From positions 1-40,806 of the forward strand of contig NZ_JQKE01000023.1 of the NCBI RefSeq assembly GCF_000745895.1: a stretch of DNA of 40,806 nucleotides. The letters run 5' to 3'. The stretch is from Stenoxybacter acetivorans DSM 19021. GTDB lineage: Bacteria > Pseudomonadota > Gammaproteobacteria > Burkholderiales > Neisseriaceae. The position numbers were made by a program, and so were the translations under genes. The notes below the pieces were generated by a model. It made no database searches. It was not told the DNA's origin and worked only from the letters and a program-made list of their open reading frames with translations. Positions 1-6,665 of this stretch are shown here, in pieces (positions within the stretch are counted from its first letter, which is position 1; every line of letters begins with the position of its first letter).

Positions 1-308
1 GCTGGCGCGGTTACGACGGTTTGGTTGATGTGGGTTTTGAAAAGCATTTTCGTGTCAATCATGGTAATGATGAATTTTCCGACGGTAAGGGCAATCATGT
101 AAACGGTATTGAAAGCTTTTGGGGCTTCGCTAAACACCGCTTGGCGAAGTTTAAAGGTATTCATAAGCACTTATTTGAAATTCATCTTAAAGAAACTGAG
201 TTTCGTTTTAACCATAGAGAGCAAAATATCTATAAAATCTTGCTTAAATGGTTTAGAACCGAGAAAATTTAGTTGTCTTGTTTTTACCTTGTTTGGTTGT
301 CTTGTCCC
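1..308 (+). mobile_element. IS1595/IS1016-type insertion sequence, 3' part
   Basis: The right part of an insertion sequence that enters from outside the window. It carries the transposase tail (3-272). The right boundary near 308 is inferred: the bases 297-308 read TTGTCTTGTCCC, whose complement GGGACAAGACAA would suit a terminal inverted repeat. The left end is not in the window, so the element's completeness cannot be judged. Confidence 0.6.
3..272 (+). CDS. IS1595 (IS1016-type) family transposase, C-terminal part
   Basis: A frame open from the window's left edge to the stop at 270-272 encodes the last ~89 residues of an ISXO2-like/IS1016-type DDE transposase. What shows it is the block HVNGIESFWGFAKHRLAKF followed by a histidine/phenylalanine-rich stretch ending in EFRFNHR; this family carries its last catalytic acidic residue in an N-x-IE-x-FW context. 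The protein would catalyse cut-and-paste movement of its own element. The first ATG inside the window (21) is internal, not the true start. The reading frame shows no damage here, but the 5' part is unseen. It lies immediately upstream of a lipoprotein gene and marks the left accessory region. Confidence 0.85.
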   Translation, partial: WRGYDGLVDVGFEKHFRVNHGNDEFSDGKGNHVNGIESFWGFAKHRLAKFKGIHKHLFEIHLKETEFRFNHREQNIYKILLKWFRTEKI

Positions 309-348
309 AAACCTGAAACTGAAATTACTCACCTACGAGGAAATCAAA

Positions 349-771
349 ATGAAAGCATCAATTTTCGTATCATTATTTGCCTGTGTCTCATTTGCTTTAA
401 CCGCTTGCGGTGGTGGTGAATCATCCCAAACAACGAATGCTGTAGTTGCTTCAAGTGCCGCCGATGAAAATATCGTCACTGCGGCAAACAAGGAAATCGC
501 ACGAAACTTTTGCTATGCCATACACGCAATCGGCAATTGTTCGGGGTTAAATATGCGGCTGGATACTGAAGCAAAAATTGACAAACTGGTTGGTACAAAC
601 ATTCGGGAAAAAGGTTCTGTTTTTGAAGACGATTGTTTAGATGGATTGATACAAGCAAACGAAGACAAGAATCTCTGTTCAAATGCGTGGGATAGGTTCG
701 GCTGCAATGGCAAGATAATGCCAAAACTGTTGTTTAAAAAAGATGATTTTTGTGTGTTTGGTGATTCGTAA
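349..771 (+). CDS. Cysteine-rich lipoprotein of unknown function
   Basis: A 140-residue protein starting at the ATG at 349, preceded by an AGG ribosome site at 338-340. Residues 1-19 form a lipoprotein signal peptide ending in the lipobox LTAC, so Cys20 should be lipidated; the mature protein starts with glycines and a Ser/Thr/Ala-rich linker. Six further cysteines (FCYA, GNCS, DDCL, NLCS, FGCN, DFCV) suggest up to three disulfides in a periplasmic or surface domain. The frame stays open upstream to 109, inside the insertion sequence, but the lipobox and ribosome site fix the start here. I do not recognise a family. It may be transcribed from the adjacent insertion sequence end or an unseen promoter. 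Confidence 0.7.
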   Translation: MKASIFVSLFACVSFALTACGGGESSQTTNAVVASSAADENIVTAANKEIARNFCYAIHAIGNCSGLNMRLDTEAKIDKLVGTNIREKGSVFEDDCLDGLIQANEDKNLCSNAWDRFGCNGKIMPKLLFKKDDFCVFGDS

Positions 772-932
772 GTGAGTCAACCTTATCGTTGCAGAGAAAA
801 AAGCCGATAACTTTGAAGCTCTTAAAGTAAGTTAGCACCAGCCTCATCTTTACAGACAGCATGAATATTAAAAACAGCAAGCTGATTTTATTAAACTACA
901 TTAGTGTTTTTTTGATAAAGGAGCAGTAGAGA

Positions 933-2045
933 ATGTCCACTATAACAGAGCACTCAGTAACCATTCAGGCCGGAGTGATTCATGGCATCATTAAAACCCG
1001 GTTCAGTACTGATATTGATGATAGTACCGTTCTCATCAGGGATCGGTTGCATACAAAAAATGAACAAGTTGAGGAGTTCGTCGAATATGCGGAAGGTGTG
1101 CTGGCTAAAGGCAGCAATCGCTCAATTAGCTTAGGATTTATTGCTGACCACTCTTTATCAAAAATTCTGGCAACCCAAAATTTCTCCTTTTCTTCTGATG
1201 AGGATTATCTCAAGGTAAGCCAGGAGTTAACGCACGGTCTGTTTCACTTTGTCATTCAAAAAAGTGCCACAACCAGCGGGCATATTCCCATCATTTTTTA
1301 CAAAAAGAATGGGCGGGATTATTTGTTGCTTTCCTTGATTAGTTTGAGTGTACACAGGAGTATCAATGGAGAAACAGGCGAATTCATCAACACCAATGTA
1401 TTGGACTATGACGCGGTGAAAGTGGGTTTGAGTGTTGATTTGCGAGCCATGCGCGAGCATTACGAAAATCCTAATAACTATCAGGGTTCTTCTTACGTGC
1501 GTTGGATTGAGAGGAGAAACAGAAAATTACCTGATTACGTTCAAGGTTTCATTCCTGTAGCGCAGCATATTGATGATAAAAAATCCACCGAGGATGTAAT
1601 CAAAAAAACCAGTAAATTCATTGATGAAACCTTTCACAACCCGCTGCAAGCCGCTGAAGTAAAGGCACGCATTCTCGGAGAAATGCAGCGGTGTTCGGAT
1701 AATAAAGAACCGGTTGATGTTATGGAAGATATTGCTCCCATTATTGACGCAGCCATGAAAACGGCCGGTTTAGAAGACTGTTTAAGCTTTACTGATTATT
1801 GTATTGCCAATCATATTGAGGTTAATAATTCCTTCATACCGGATGAATCAGTATTAAAAAGGAACCAAAGGGTCAAATTGGATCTTGGAAGCACATCTAT
1901 TCAAGGAAATATGGGAGATTTAGGCCGAGAAATCCAGATAGACAAAGTAGGCGAACAACATTATATTAAAGCAGAGATTGATAAGGAGAGTGCTGTTCGA
2001 CTCCTTGATCGCTATCCCCAACTAAAACCTCAGACGGAACAATGA
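933..2045 (+). CDS. NdpA/YejK-like nucleoid-associated protein
   Basis: A 370-residue soluble protein with the layout of the 37-kD nucleoid-associated protein family (NdpA/YejK). It has an N-terminal alpha/beta region, a DYLLLSLI strand (~125-132), an LDYDAVKVGLSVDL segment (~152-165), an SSYVRWIERR helix (~181-190), a helical middle, and a C-terminal FIPDESVLKRNQRVKLDLG region near 300-320. E. coli YejK binds nucleoid DNA; this divergent copy presumably binds nucleic acid too, which is inference. The start has a strong ribosome site, AAGGAG at 918-923. The stop overlaps the next gene's start (ATGA at 2042), so the genes are translationally coupled. Such proteins in accessory loci are plausible sensors of invading DNA, but no such role is shown here. 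Confidence 0.7.
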   Translation: MSTITEHSVTIQAGVIHGIIKTRFSTDIDDSTVLIRDRLHTKNEQVEEFVEYAEGVLAKGSNRSISLGFIADHSLSKILATQNFSFSSDEDYLKVSQELTHGLFHFVIQKSATTSGHIPIIFYKKNGRDYLLLSLISLSVHRSINGETGEFINTNVLDYDAVKVGLSVDLRAMREHYENPNNYQGSSYVRWIERRNRKLPDYVQGFIPVAQHIDDKKSTEDVIKKTSKFIDETFHNPLQAAEVKARILGEMQRCSDNKEPVDVMEDIAPIIDAAMKTAGLEDCLSFTDYCIANHIEVNNSFIPDESVLKRNQRVKLDLGSTSIQGNMGDLGREIQIDKVGEQHYIKAEIDKESAVRLLDRYPQLKPQTEQ

Positions 2046-2557
2046 ATTTACCCTATGTACTGCTCAATGCCGATGCACTCCAAGAAACACAAAAAACAGG
2101 TGTCTTGGAGGGGGTTTTTACGCCCAAAACAGCAGAGGATATGCAGCAACTGGACGAGTTACCTTGGCTGAGTGATTATTGGTTCGTGTTGAAAGGGGAA
2201 GATTTTACTCTCAACGAGCCGGTAACTTTTGAGTTCAACGTTAGTGTTGGCTGGGGTTATGCGGGGTACCAAGATTTTTTCAGATACGCGAGCTGGTGGG
2301 CAGAAAAATTTGATACCGATGATAAATCCCCCGCTGATCATATTGTTTGGCATCAATGGGCGCAGCAACGTGGTGAAGATGGATTAGTGCCGAATGAAAA
2401 TCTCACAGAAGTATGTCGGCTTGCTCGCGCTTTAGTCGGTTCATTTTATTGTCGCGGTGAGGAGATTGTCTTTTTCAGCAGAAAATCGCTTGGGATGTCG
2501 TTGCGTTTGCAACAAAATCTTGATGATTTTATTGACTGTATTACGTCAACTGGATAG
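2042..2557 (+). CDS. Unknown protein, second gene of NdpA-like operon
   Basis: A 171-residue protein whose start overlaps the end of the NdpA-like gene by four bases. It is acidic and rich in aromatic residues, with no signal peptide or membrane segment: a cytoplasmic protein with segments such as WLSDYWFVLKGEDF, VGWGYAGYQDFFRY and IVWHQWAQQR. I recognise no family and see no catalytic motif. Its coupling to the genes on both sides (overlap upstream, 35-base overlap downstream) suggests it acts with the nucleoid-associated protein and the membrane protein in one complex or pathway. That is inference from gene order only. Confidence 0.6.
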   Translation: MNLPYVLLNADALQETQKTGVLEGVFTPKTAEDMQQLDELPWLSDYWFVLKGEDFTLNEPVTFEFNVSVGWGYAGYQDFFRYASWWAEKFDTDDKSPADHIVWHQWAQQRGEDGLVPNENLTEVCRLARALVGSFYCRGEEIVFFSRKSLGMSLRLQQNLDDFIDCITSTG

Positions 2558-3182
2558 CCAAAAGGTTGCTGTTATAAAGGCGTTTCGCCGATGGCTGCAA
2601 GAAGATGAAGGCAAACACACCGAAGAAAAAAAAGCCATTGTCGCATCAGTATTGTGTAATCTGTTTAAAGAAAATCAGTATATTGATTTCTATGAGGTTA
2701 TTAAAAATATTGACAAGATTGATAAGGAAGTCAGAGGGCAGTATTCCCTTTATTTAGAAAATTTCAGCTATGGGGCATTTGTCAAAAAGTTGGAAGAAAA
2801 CGGCGAGAAATTTATCAGCCGTATCAATGACACACTCAATAAGATACTCTCCCAAGTATTGGCCTTGCCGATTGCTGCGCTGGCTTTGAAAACATGGTCT
2901 GACGGTACGACACCCGCGTATTTTGCTTTACTGGCATATGGCTTAATATGTGGATTGGCTCTGATTAGCCAAGCGTTAATACTGGATCATCTGAAAAGTG
3001 AAGTATCTAAATTTGAACAAGACGGCAAAGTTGCGGAAGCCTTAAAGAAGCAATGGCATGATAATAAAAAACATATTGATAACTTAATAAAATGGCAATG
3101 GGGGTTAGCCTGTATTTTGGAAATAACCATATTGACGTGCCTGCTTTTCGCTTTACATAAAATTATTGCTTCTTTCTTTTAA
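2523..3182 (+). CDS. Three-TM membrane protein, third gene of NdpA-like operon
   Basis: A 219-residue protein taken from the ATG at 2523; an earlier in-frame ATG at 2457 would overlap the upstream gene by 101 bases. A charged, probably cytoplasmic N-terminal region of about 115 residues is followed by two hydrophobic helices (roughly 118-137 and 143-165). Then comes a charged linker with many lysines and a final helix of about 25 residues ending at the C-terminus. No enzyme motif is visible. The layout, a soluble domain plus a small membrane bundle encoded last in a compact operon, resembles membrane effectors of abortive-infection systems, but that is only an architectural analogy. A terminator follows at 3183. 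Confidence 0.6.
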   Translation: MILLTVLRQLDSQKVAVIKAFRRWLQEDEGKHTEEKKAIVASVLCNLFKENQYIDFYEVIKNIDKIDKEVRGQYSLYLENFSYGAFVKKLEENGEKFISRINDTLNKILSQVLALPIAALALKTWSDGTTPAYFALLAYGLICGLALISQALILDHLKSEVSKFEQDGKVAEALKKQWHDNKKHIDNLIKWQWGLACILEITILTCLLFALHKIIASFF

Positions 3183-3212
3183 AGGCTGCCCTCACTTCAG
3201 GCAGCCTGTTTC
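3183..3212 (+). terminator. Rho-independent terminator built around an uptake sequence
   Basis: Arms AGGCTGCC (3183-3190) and GGCAGCCT (3200-3207) form an 8-bp GC-rich stem followed by GTTTCTTT. It sits directly after the stop of the three-gene operon. The right arm contains a complete uptake sequence, a common arrangement in Neisseriaceae. Confidence 0.75.
3196..3207 (-). repeat. DNA uptake sequence (AGGCTGCCTGAA)
   Basis: Exact 12-mer on the minus strand, forming part of the terminator hairpin after the NdpA-like operon. Confidence 0.8.
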
Positions 3213-3327
3213 TTTGTCTTCCCTTGCCGTACTCACGGCATTTCCCACGTTAATTTTTAAAGCGCATTAAAAGACCTGCACCGTCCGATTGCACACAATA
3301 CGCCCATATTCAATGGGAGGTATTTCT

Positions 3328-3822
3328 ATGTCTGACTTCAACGACTTTATTAACCGCGTGCTGTCGCATGAGGGCGGTTATGTGAACCACCCGCACGACC
3401 CGGGCGGCGAGACCCACTGGGGCATCACCAAACGCACCGCCGCCGAAAACGGCTACAACAAAGACATGCGCCAAATGACCCGAGCCGATGCAATTGAGAT
3501 TTACCGCACCGCGTTTTGGGAACGTTACCGCTGTGCTTTGATGCCAAGTGCCATCGCGTTTCAGTTTTTTGACGCTTGCGTGAACCACGGCTACGGCAAC
3601 GCGGCACGAATGCTGCAACGCGCGGCGGGGGTGTTGGACGATGGCGTGATTGGCGATGTTTCGCTCACTGCGATTAACCGCGCCGATGTGCACGATTTAC
3701 TGATGAAGTTCAATGCAGAATGGTTGGCGTTTTACGTGGGGCTTAAAAATTTCAATACTTTTGGCAAAGGCTGGGTGAAGCGGGTTGTAAACAACCTACG
3801 CTATGCAGCGACGGATTATTAA
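3328..3822 (+). CDS. Phage endolysin, glycoside hydrolase 108 family
   Basis: A 164-residue muramidase-type endolysin. The N-terminal GH108 domain carries the motif LSHEGGYVNHPHDPGGETHW, with the catalytic glutamate in HEGGY, then GITKRTAAENGY. A C-terminal peptidoglycan-binding region covers about residues 85-160 (FFDACVNHGYGNAARMLQ onward). It would cleave the glycan backbone of peptidoglycan at the end of the phage cycle. The start at 3328 is chosen because GGGAGG lies seven bases upstream. It opens the lysis cassette of a Mu-like prophage; holin-like and spanin genes follow. A damaged second copy lies at 38756-38995 on the other strand. Confidence 0.9.
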   Translation: MSDFNDFINRVLSHEGGYVNHPHDPGGETHWGITKRTAAENGYNKDMRQMTRADAIEIYRTAFWERYRCALMPSAIAFQFFDACVNHGYGNAARMLQRAAGVLDDGVIGDVSLTAINRADVHDLLMKFNAEWLAFYVGLKNFNTFGKGWVKRVVNNLRYAATDY

Positions 3823-3834
3823 GGAGCAGCAATC

Positions 3835-4080
3835 ATGACGGCAGTATTACGCGCTTTATTCGGTTTGATCGGCAACCCTGCCACGCATACGCTGTCGCAC
3901 TCAAAGCTATGGGCAAATATCGCGGCGGGGGTGATGACTTATCAGTTTTTAGCCACACCAAATCCGAGCATGGAATTGTGGCTTGCCTACGGCTCAATGG
4001 TGGGTGGCTATGCCTTGCTTCGACGCGGGATTGCGGCGGCACAGGTGGTAGGCGAACGTGGGGAGGCGCGCCATGATTAA
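3835..4080 (+). CDS. Small phage membrane protein, possible holin
   Basis: An 81-residue protein with an AAGGAG ribosome site at 3821-3826. A moderately hydrophobic stretch (LWANIAAGVMTYQFLA, ~25-40) and a second one (ELWLAYGSMVGGYALL, ~46-61) could form two short membrane helices, followed by a charged tail. It lies between the endolysin and the spanin genes, where Mu-like phages keep holin or accessory lysis genes. The holin role is inferred from position, size and hydrophobicity. The stop overlaps the start of the next gene. Confidence 0.65.
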   Translation: MTAVLRALFGLIGNPATHTLSHSKLWANIAAGVMTYQFLATPNPSMELWLAYGSMVGGYALLRRGIAAAQVVGERGEARHD

Positions 4081-4483
4081 GCCATCGGGTAATTTTGTCA
4101 TCACCATTGCCGTGTATCTGTGTGTCTTGGCAGCAGGTTGTGTTTTGGGCTACACGCTGTCCAAACAGCATTACACCACCCAAATCGCCGAGCTGGAACG
4201 TGATTATGCGCAGGGCAACGTGGCTTTACAGGCGGCGTATGCCGAAGCCTTACAACAGGCGCAAACCGAAAAGCAAAAGTGGTTTAATTTTGCACAAAAA
4301 CAAGGTGTGCAGCTGGCCCAAACAGCGCAGGAACTGGACGATACCCGTGAACAGGTAAAAAAGGATATTACCCATGCGATTGAACAAGATCAGTTGGCAA
4401 ACCATCGCGATGATGGTGAGTGTTTCGGCGATCACGGCTTGCGGCTCTACAACCGCGCCCTCTATGGCAGTGAAACCGATTGA
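4073..4483 (+). CDS. Rz-like inner membrane spanin
   Basis: A 136-residue protein with a single N-terminal membrane helix (FVITIAVYLCVLAAGCVLGY, ~7-26) followed by a long alpha-helical, glutamine/glutamate-rich coiled-coil region. This is the classic layout of the Rz i-spanin, which sits in the inner membrane and reaches across the periplasm. The start at 4073 has GGGGAGG upstream and overlaps the previous stop. The strongest support is the small lipoprotein gene embedded in another frame at its 3' end (4374-4670), the Rz/Rz1 arrangement. Together they would fuse inner and outer membranes at lysis. Confidence 0.75.
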   Translation: MIKPSGNFVITIAVYLCVLAAGCVLGYTLSKQHYTTQIAELERDYAQGNVALQAAYAEALQQAQTEKQKWFNFAQKQGVQLAQTAQELDDTREQVKKDITHAIEQDQLANHRDDGECFGDHGLRLYNRALYGSETD

Positions 4484-4670
4484 AAAAGCGGTGCTGCCGC
4501 CGGTGTCGGCTGAGCTACTGGCAAATTATCCAAAGCCTGTACCGCCAAAGAGCGGCGAAGCGGCGGTGATTTTAGAACACGCCGCCGAGTATGGGGCTTG
4601 GTGTTTAAAGCGAGACAGCCAAGTGAGCGGCTGGCAGCAATGGTACAGACAAGGAGTAAATGATGAATGA
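4374..4670 (+). CDS. Rz1-like outer membrane spanin lipoprotein
   Basis: A 98-residue lipoprotein that starts inside the Rz-like gene in a different frame (+2) and runs beyond it. The signal peptide ends in the lipobox ITAC, putting the lipidated cysteine at residue 23. The mature part is proline-rich (KAVLPPVSAEL, YPKPVPPKSGE), as in Rz1 proteins. AAGGAT at 4361-4366 is a suitable ribosome site for the ATG at 4374; ATGs at 4410/4413 would give a very short signal peptide. It would be the outer membrane partner of the Rz-like protein. The 3' end overlaps the next gene. Confidence 0.7.
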   Translation: MRLNKISWQTIAMMVSVSAITACGSTTAPSMAVKPIEKAVLPPVSAELLANYPKPVPPKSGEAAVILEHAAEYGAWCLKRDSQVSGWQQWYRQGVNDE

Positions 4671-5010
4671 TTTGATTTGGCTGGTTTATTTGGCTGATGT
4701 GTTGTGCCGTGTGGGATCAGTATTGTTGATTATCGCACTGCTCAGCAGCGGCGTATTGAGTTTCCATTGGTTTATTTTGGGTATGGACGGCGAAGCAGAA
4801 CGTTTTAAGAAAGCATGGTTTGCCTTACCCATCTGCTTTGCCTTGTTGGCATCTTTGATACCGAGCAAACAAACGGTTTACACCATTTTGGCAGTCAAAA
4901 CCACGGCGATGGCAGTGGAAGAAGTCAGGCAAAACACGTTGTGGCAAAAGGGCATAAAACTCTTGGAACAACGCTTGGACGAAGCCTTAGCCGAGCCGAA
5001 AAATGAATAA
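4660..5010 (+). CDS. Phage two-TM membrane protein
   Basis: A 116-residue protein with two membrane helices (about 5-35 and 51-68). A PSKQTVY motif follows, then a C-terminal amphipathic region with repeated glutamates and lysines. Small phage membrane proteins of this build often follow lysis genes; the exact role is unknown. AAGGAG at 4650-4655 suits either ATG of the ATGATG pair (4660 or 4663). It overlaps the Rz1-like gene upstream, and its stop overlaps the start of the next small gene (ATGAATAA), so the lysis cassette is one tightly packed unit. Confidence 0.6.
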   Translation: MMNDLIWLVYLADVLCRVGSVLLIIALLSSGVLSFHWFILGMDGEAERFKKAWFALPICFALLASLIPSKQTVYTILAVKTTAMAVEEVRQNTLWQKGIKLLEQRLDEALAEPKNE

Positions 5011-5203
5011 ACAAAGCTGCCTGACTTGCCGTCGTGCCGATATGCGCCAAGCCGCCAAAAACGGAATGCCCGGATTTTTGTTGTGCACAGACGAGCCATG
5101 GTTTTACGGCACACAGCGAAGCATTTGCGGCAACGGCAAATACACGGCGGCAGCAAATGAACAAATAGCGGCAAGAATAGCGTGGTATGCACGCCATGTT
5201 TGA
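5003..5203 (+). CDS. Small phage protein with four cysteines
   Basis: A 66-residue protein whose start overlaps the previous stop. It has CLTCRRAD at the N-terminus, FLLCTDEP in the middle and SICGNGKY later: four cysteines in two loose pairs that could bind a metal ion. No family is recognised. Position between lysis genes and a DksA/TraR-type protein suits a Mu-like middle-region accessory gene. Function unknown. Confidence 0.5.
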   Translation: MNKQSCLTCRRADMRQAAKNGMPGFLLCTDEPWFYGTQRSICGNGKYTAAANEQIAARIAWYARHV

Positions 5204-5259
5204 TATTGTTCTAATCAGAAAAACAGAAAAAACAGCGTATGAAAGTAAGGAATTAAACA

Positions 5260-5478
5260 ATGGATTGGGCAGATCGCGCCGCCTTAAATGAAGCGGTGTT
5301 TACCGAAACGGCGTTGGCGCGTCAAGCGGCAAAATCCGCACTTGTTCCACACGGATCGGGGGTGTGCATTGAATGCGGCGAAGCCATACCCGCTGCCCGT
5401 TTGGCTGCCATGCCGAATGCGGCGTATTGCATCGGTTGTCAGAAATTGTTTGAGGCACACCCGCCGTATTTGCCGTGA
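5260..5478 (+). CDS. TraR/DksA-type zinc finger protein
   Basis: A 72-residue protein with the C4 zinc finger CIECGEAIPAARLAAMPNAA...CIGC at about residues 37-61. This is the signature of the TraR/DksA family, whose members bind RNA polymerase through its secondary channel and tune transcription. A helical N-terminal arm precedes the finger, as in short phage and plasmid TraR proteins. AAGGAA lies upstream. Mu-like phages of Neisseriaceae and Pasteurellaceae commonly carry such a gene near the lysis genes. An effect on host or phage promoters is inferred from the family. Confidence 0.8.
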   Translation: MDWADRAALNEAVFTETALARQAAKSALVPHGSGVCIECGEAIPAARLAAMPNAAYCIGCQKLFEAHPPYLP

Positions 5479-5531
5479 ACGGCGTATTGATGTTTTAAAT
5501 GGGTATTTAAACCGCTTTTAAAGGAAATTAA

Positions 5532-5789
5532 ATGACGATTGAATGGGCGTTTAACGCGGTGTACGGCTTATTGTCAGCCGGATTCTGGTTTTGGCTGAAT
5601 GCACAAACACGCCACCGCGAGCGTTTGCAGGCGGAATTAAATGATTTGCGCAAGGAATTGAATACAGTGATGTTGAACTATGTCCGCCGTGATGACTATA
5701 TCCGCAATGAAGCGGTGATGTCGGCAAAATTGGACAGCATACAGGGCATGATCAGCGATTTATACAAAATGGAGATTAAGAAGCAATGA
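5532..5789 (+). CDS. Mu gp25-like small membrane/coiled-coil protein
   Basis: An 85-residue protein with one N-terminal membrane helix (AVYGLLSAGFWFWLNA, ~8-23) followed by a coiled-coil tail. It resembles the Mu gp25/DUF2730 class in size, layout and position just before the gp26- and gp27-like genes. AAAGGAA is upstream and the stop overlaps the next start (ATGA at 5786). The molecular role of this class is not known to me. Confidence 0.55.
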   Translation: MTIEWAFNAVYGLLSAGFWFWLNAQTRHRERLQAELNDLRKELNTVMLNYVRRDDYIRNEAVMSAKLDSIQGMISDLYKMEIKKQ

Positions 5790-6115
5790 GCCACACTGAA
5801 CTGAAAGAGAAAGCACGGCGGGAAGGCATACGCTGGTACATCATCAGCACCTTGCACAAAGCACTGCCGCACACCACAGGCGAGCTGTTTTTACGCGATG
5901 TGATGCAGGAAATTTACGGCAAGGATTTCGCCGTAAGCCTCACCGAAATTCGCCAAGCCTTAAAGTATTTGGAAGAGCGCAGCTTGGTGAAGCTGACGAT
6001 TACGCCGATGGATTCGTGGTTTGCCGATTTAAGCGTGGCGGGGGTGGATTTGGCTGAATACACCATTGATTGCCGCGCCGGCATTGCCCGTCCGCCCAAG
6101 TATTGGAAAGACTGA
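5786..6115 (+). CDS. Mu gp26-like, winged-helix-like phage protein
   Basis: A 109-residue protein, translationally coupled to the preceding gene. Residues 15-85 predict as helix-helix-helix-strand with the pattern of a winged helix (LHKALPHTTGELFLRDVMQE, EIRQALKYLEERSLVKLTI). It occupies the gp26 position of Mu, directly before the small terminase gene. DNA binding is plausible; no specific function can be assigned. Confidence 0.6.
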   Translation: MSHTELKEKARREGIRWYIISTLHKALPHTTGELFLRDVMQEIYGKDFAVSLTEIRQALKYLEERSLVKLTITPMDSWFADLSVAGVDLAEYTIDCRAGIARPPKYWKD

Positions 6116-6116
6116 T

Positions 6117-6665
6117 ATGGCACGTGCATCGGGGATTAACCGGCTGCCTGAAAACATTCGCCTTGCCTTTGAACGGCGGCTGACGGAACAAGGTTTTAGT
6201 GGTTATGACGATTTAACCGCGTGGCTGACGGAACAGGGCTACGAGGTGAGCAGAAGCGCGGTGCATCGCTATGGACAGAAGATTGAAAAACGCTTTGCGT
6301 CGATTAAGGCTTCGACTGAAGCGGCGCGGCTGATTGCCGAAGGTGCGGCAGACGAAGACGACAAACGTTCTGCCGCGTTGATGTCGATGCTGCAAACCGA
6401 ATTGTTTGATTTATTGGTGGCGGTAAATGACAGCAGTTCAGAGCTTGAGCCGTTGGCACGCTTGCACGAAATGGCTGTTGCCGCCAAAAACATCGCGCCG
6501 TTGATTTCGGCTTCAACCCGTTTAAAACAGTTTCAGGCAGCCTTTAAGGACAAGTTAGATAAACGCTTTGCTGAACTGGAAGCGGAAAGCACACAGCAGG
6601 GCAGCGGTATTGATGCCGATACATTGCGGCGTATTCGCCAAGAGGTTTATGGGGTGATGTCATGA
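6117..6665 (+). CDS. Mu gp27-like terminase small subunit (DUF3486)
   Basis: A 182-residue protein starting at ATG 6117, one base after the previous stop, with GGAAAG upstream. The N-terminal helix-turn-helix (INRLPENIRLAFERRL, then YDDLTAWLTEQGYEVSRSAVHRYG) matches the DUF3486 family, whose Mu member gp27 is the DNA-recognising small terminase subunit. A helical C-terminal part would mediate oligomerisation. The stop overlaps the large terminase start (ATGA at 6662). An uptake sequence lies within the gene at 6532. Confidence 0.8.
   Translation: MARASGINRLPENIRLAFERRLTEQGFSGYDDLTAWLTEQGYEVSRSAVHRYGQKIEKRFASIKASTEAARLIAEGAADEDDKRSAALMSMLQTELFDLLVAVNDSSSELEPLARLHEMAVAAKNIAPLISASTRLKQFQAAFKDKLDKRFAELEAESTQQGSGIDADTLRRIRQEVYGVMS
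6532..6543 (-). repeat. DNA uptake sequence inside prophage gene
   Basis: Exact AGGCTGCCTGAA on the minus strand, within the small terminase gene. Confidence 0.8.

Noticed and set aside
109-348. Extension of the lipoprotein frame upstream to 109
   Set aside because: It overlaps the transposase frame and would bury the signal peptide; the lipobox and ribosome site place the start at 349.
2030-2040. Neisseria-type uptake sequence at the end of the NdpA-like gene (TCAGACGG)
   Set aside because: Only 8 of 10 bases of the core match, and this can occur by chance; not enough to claim transfer from Neisseria.
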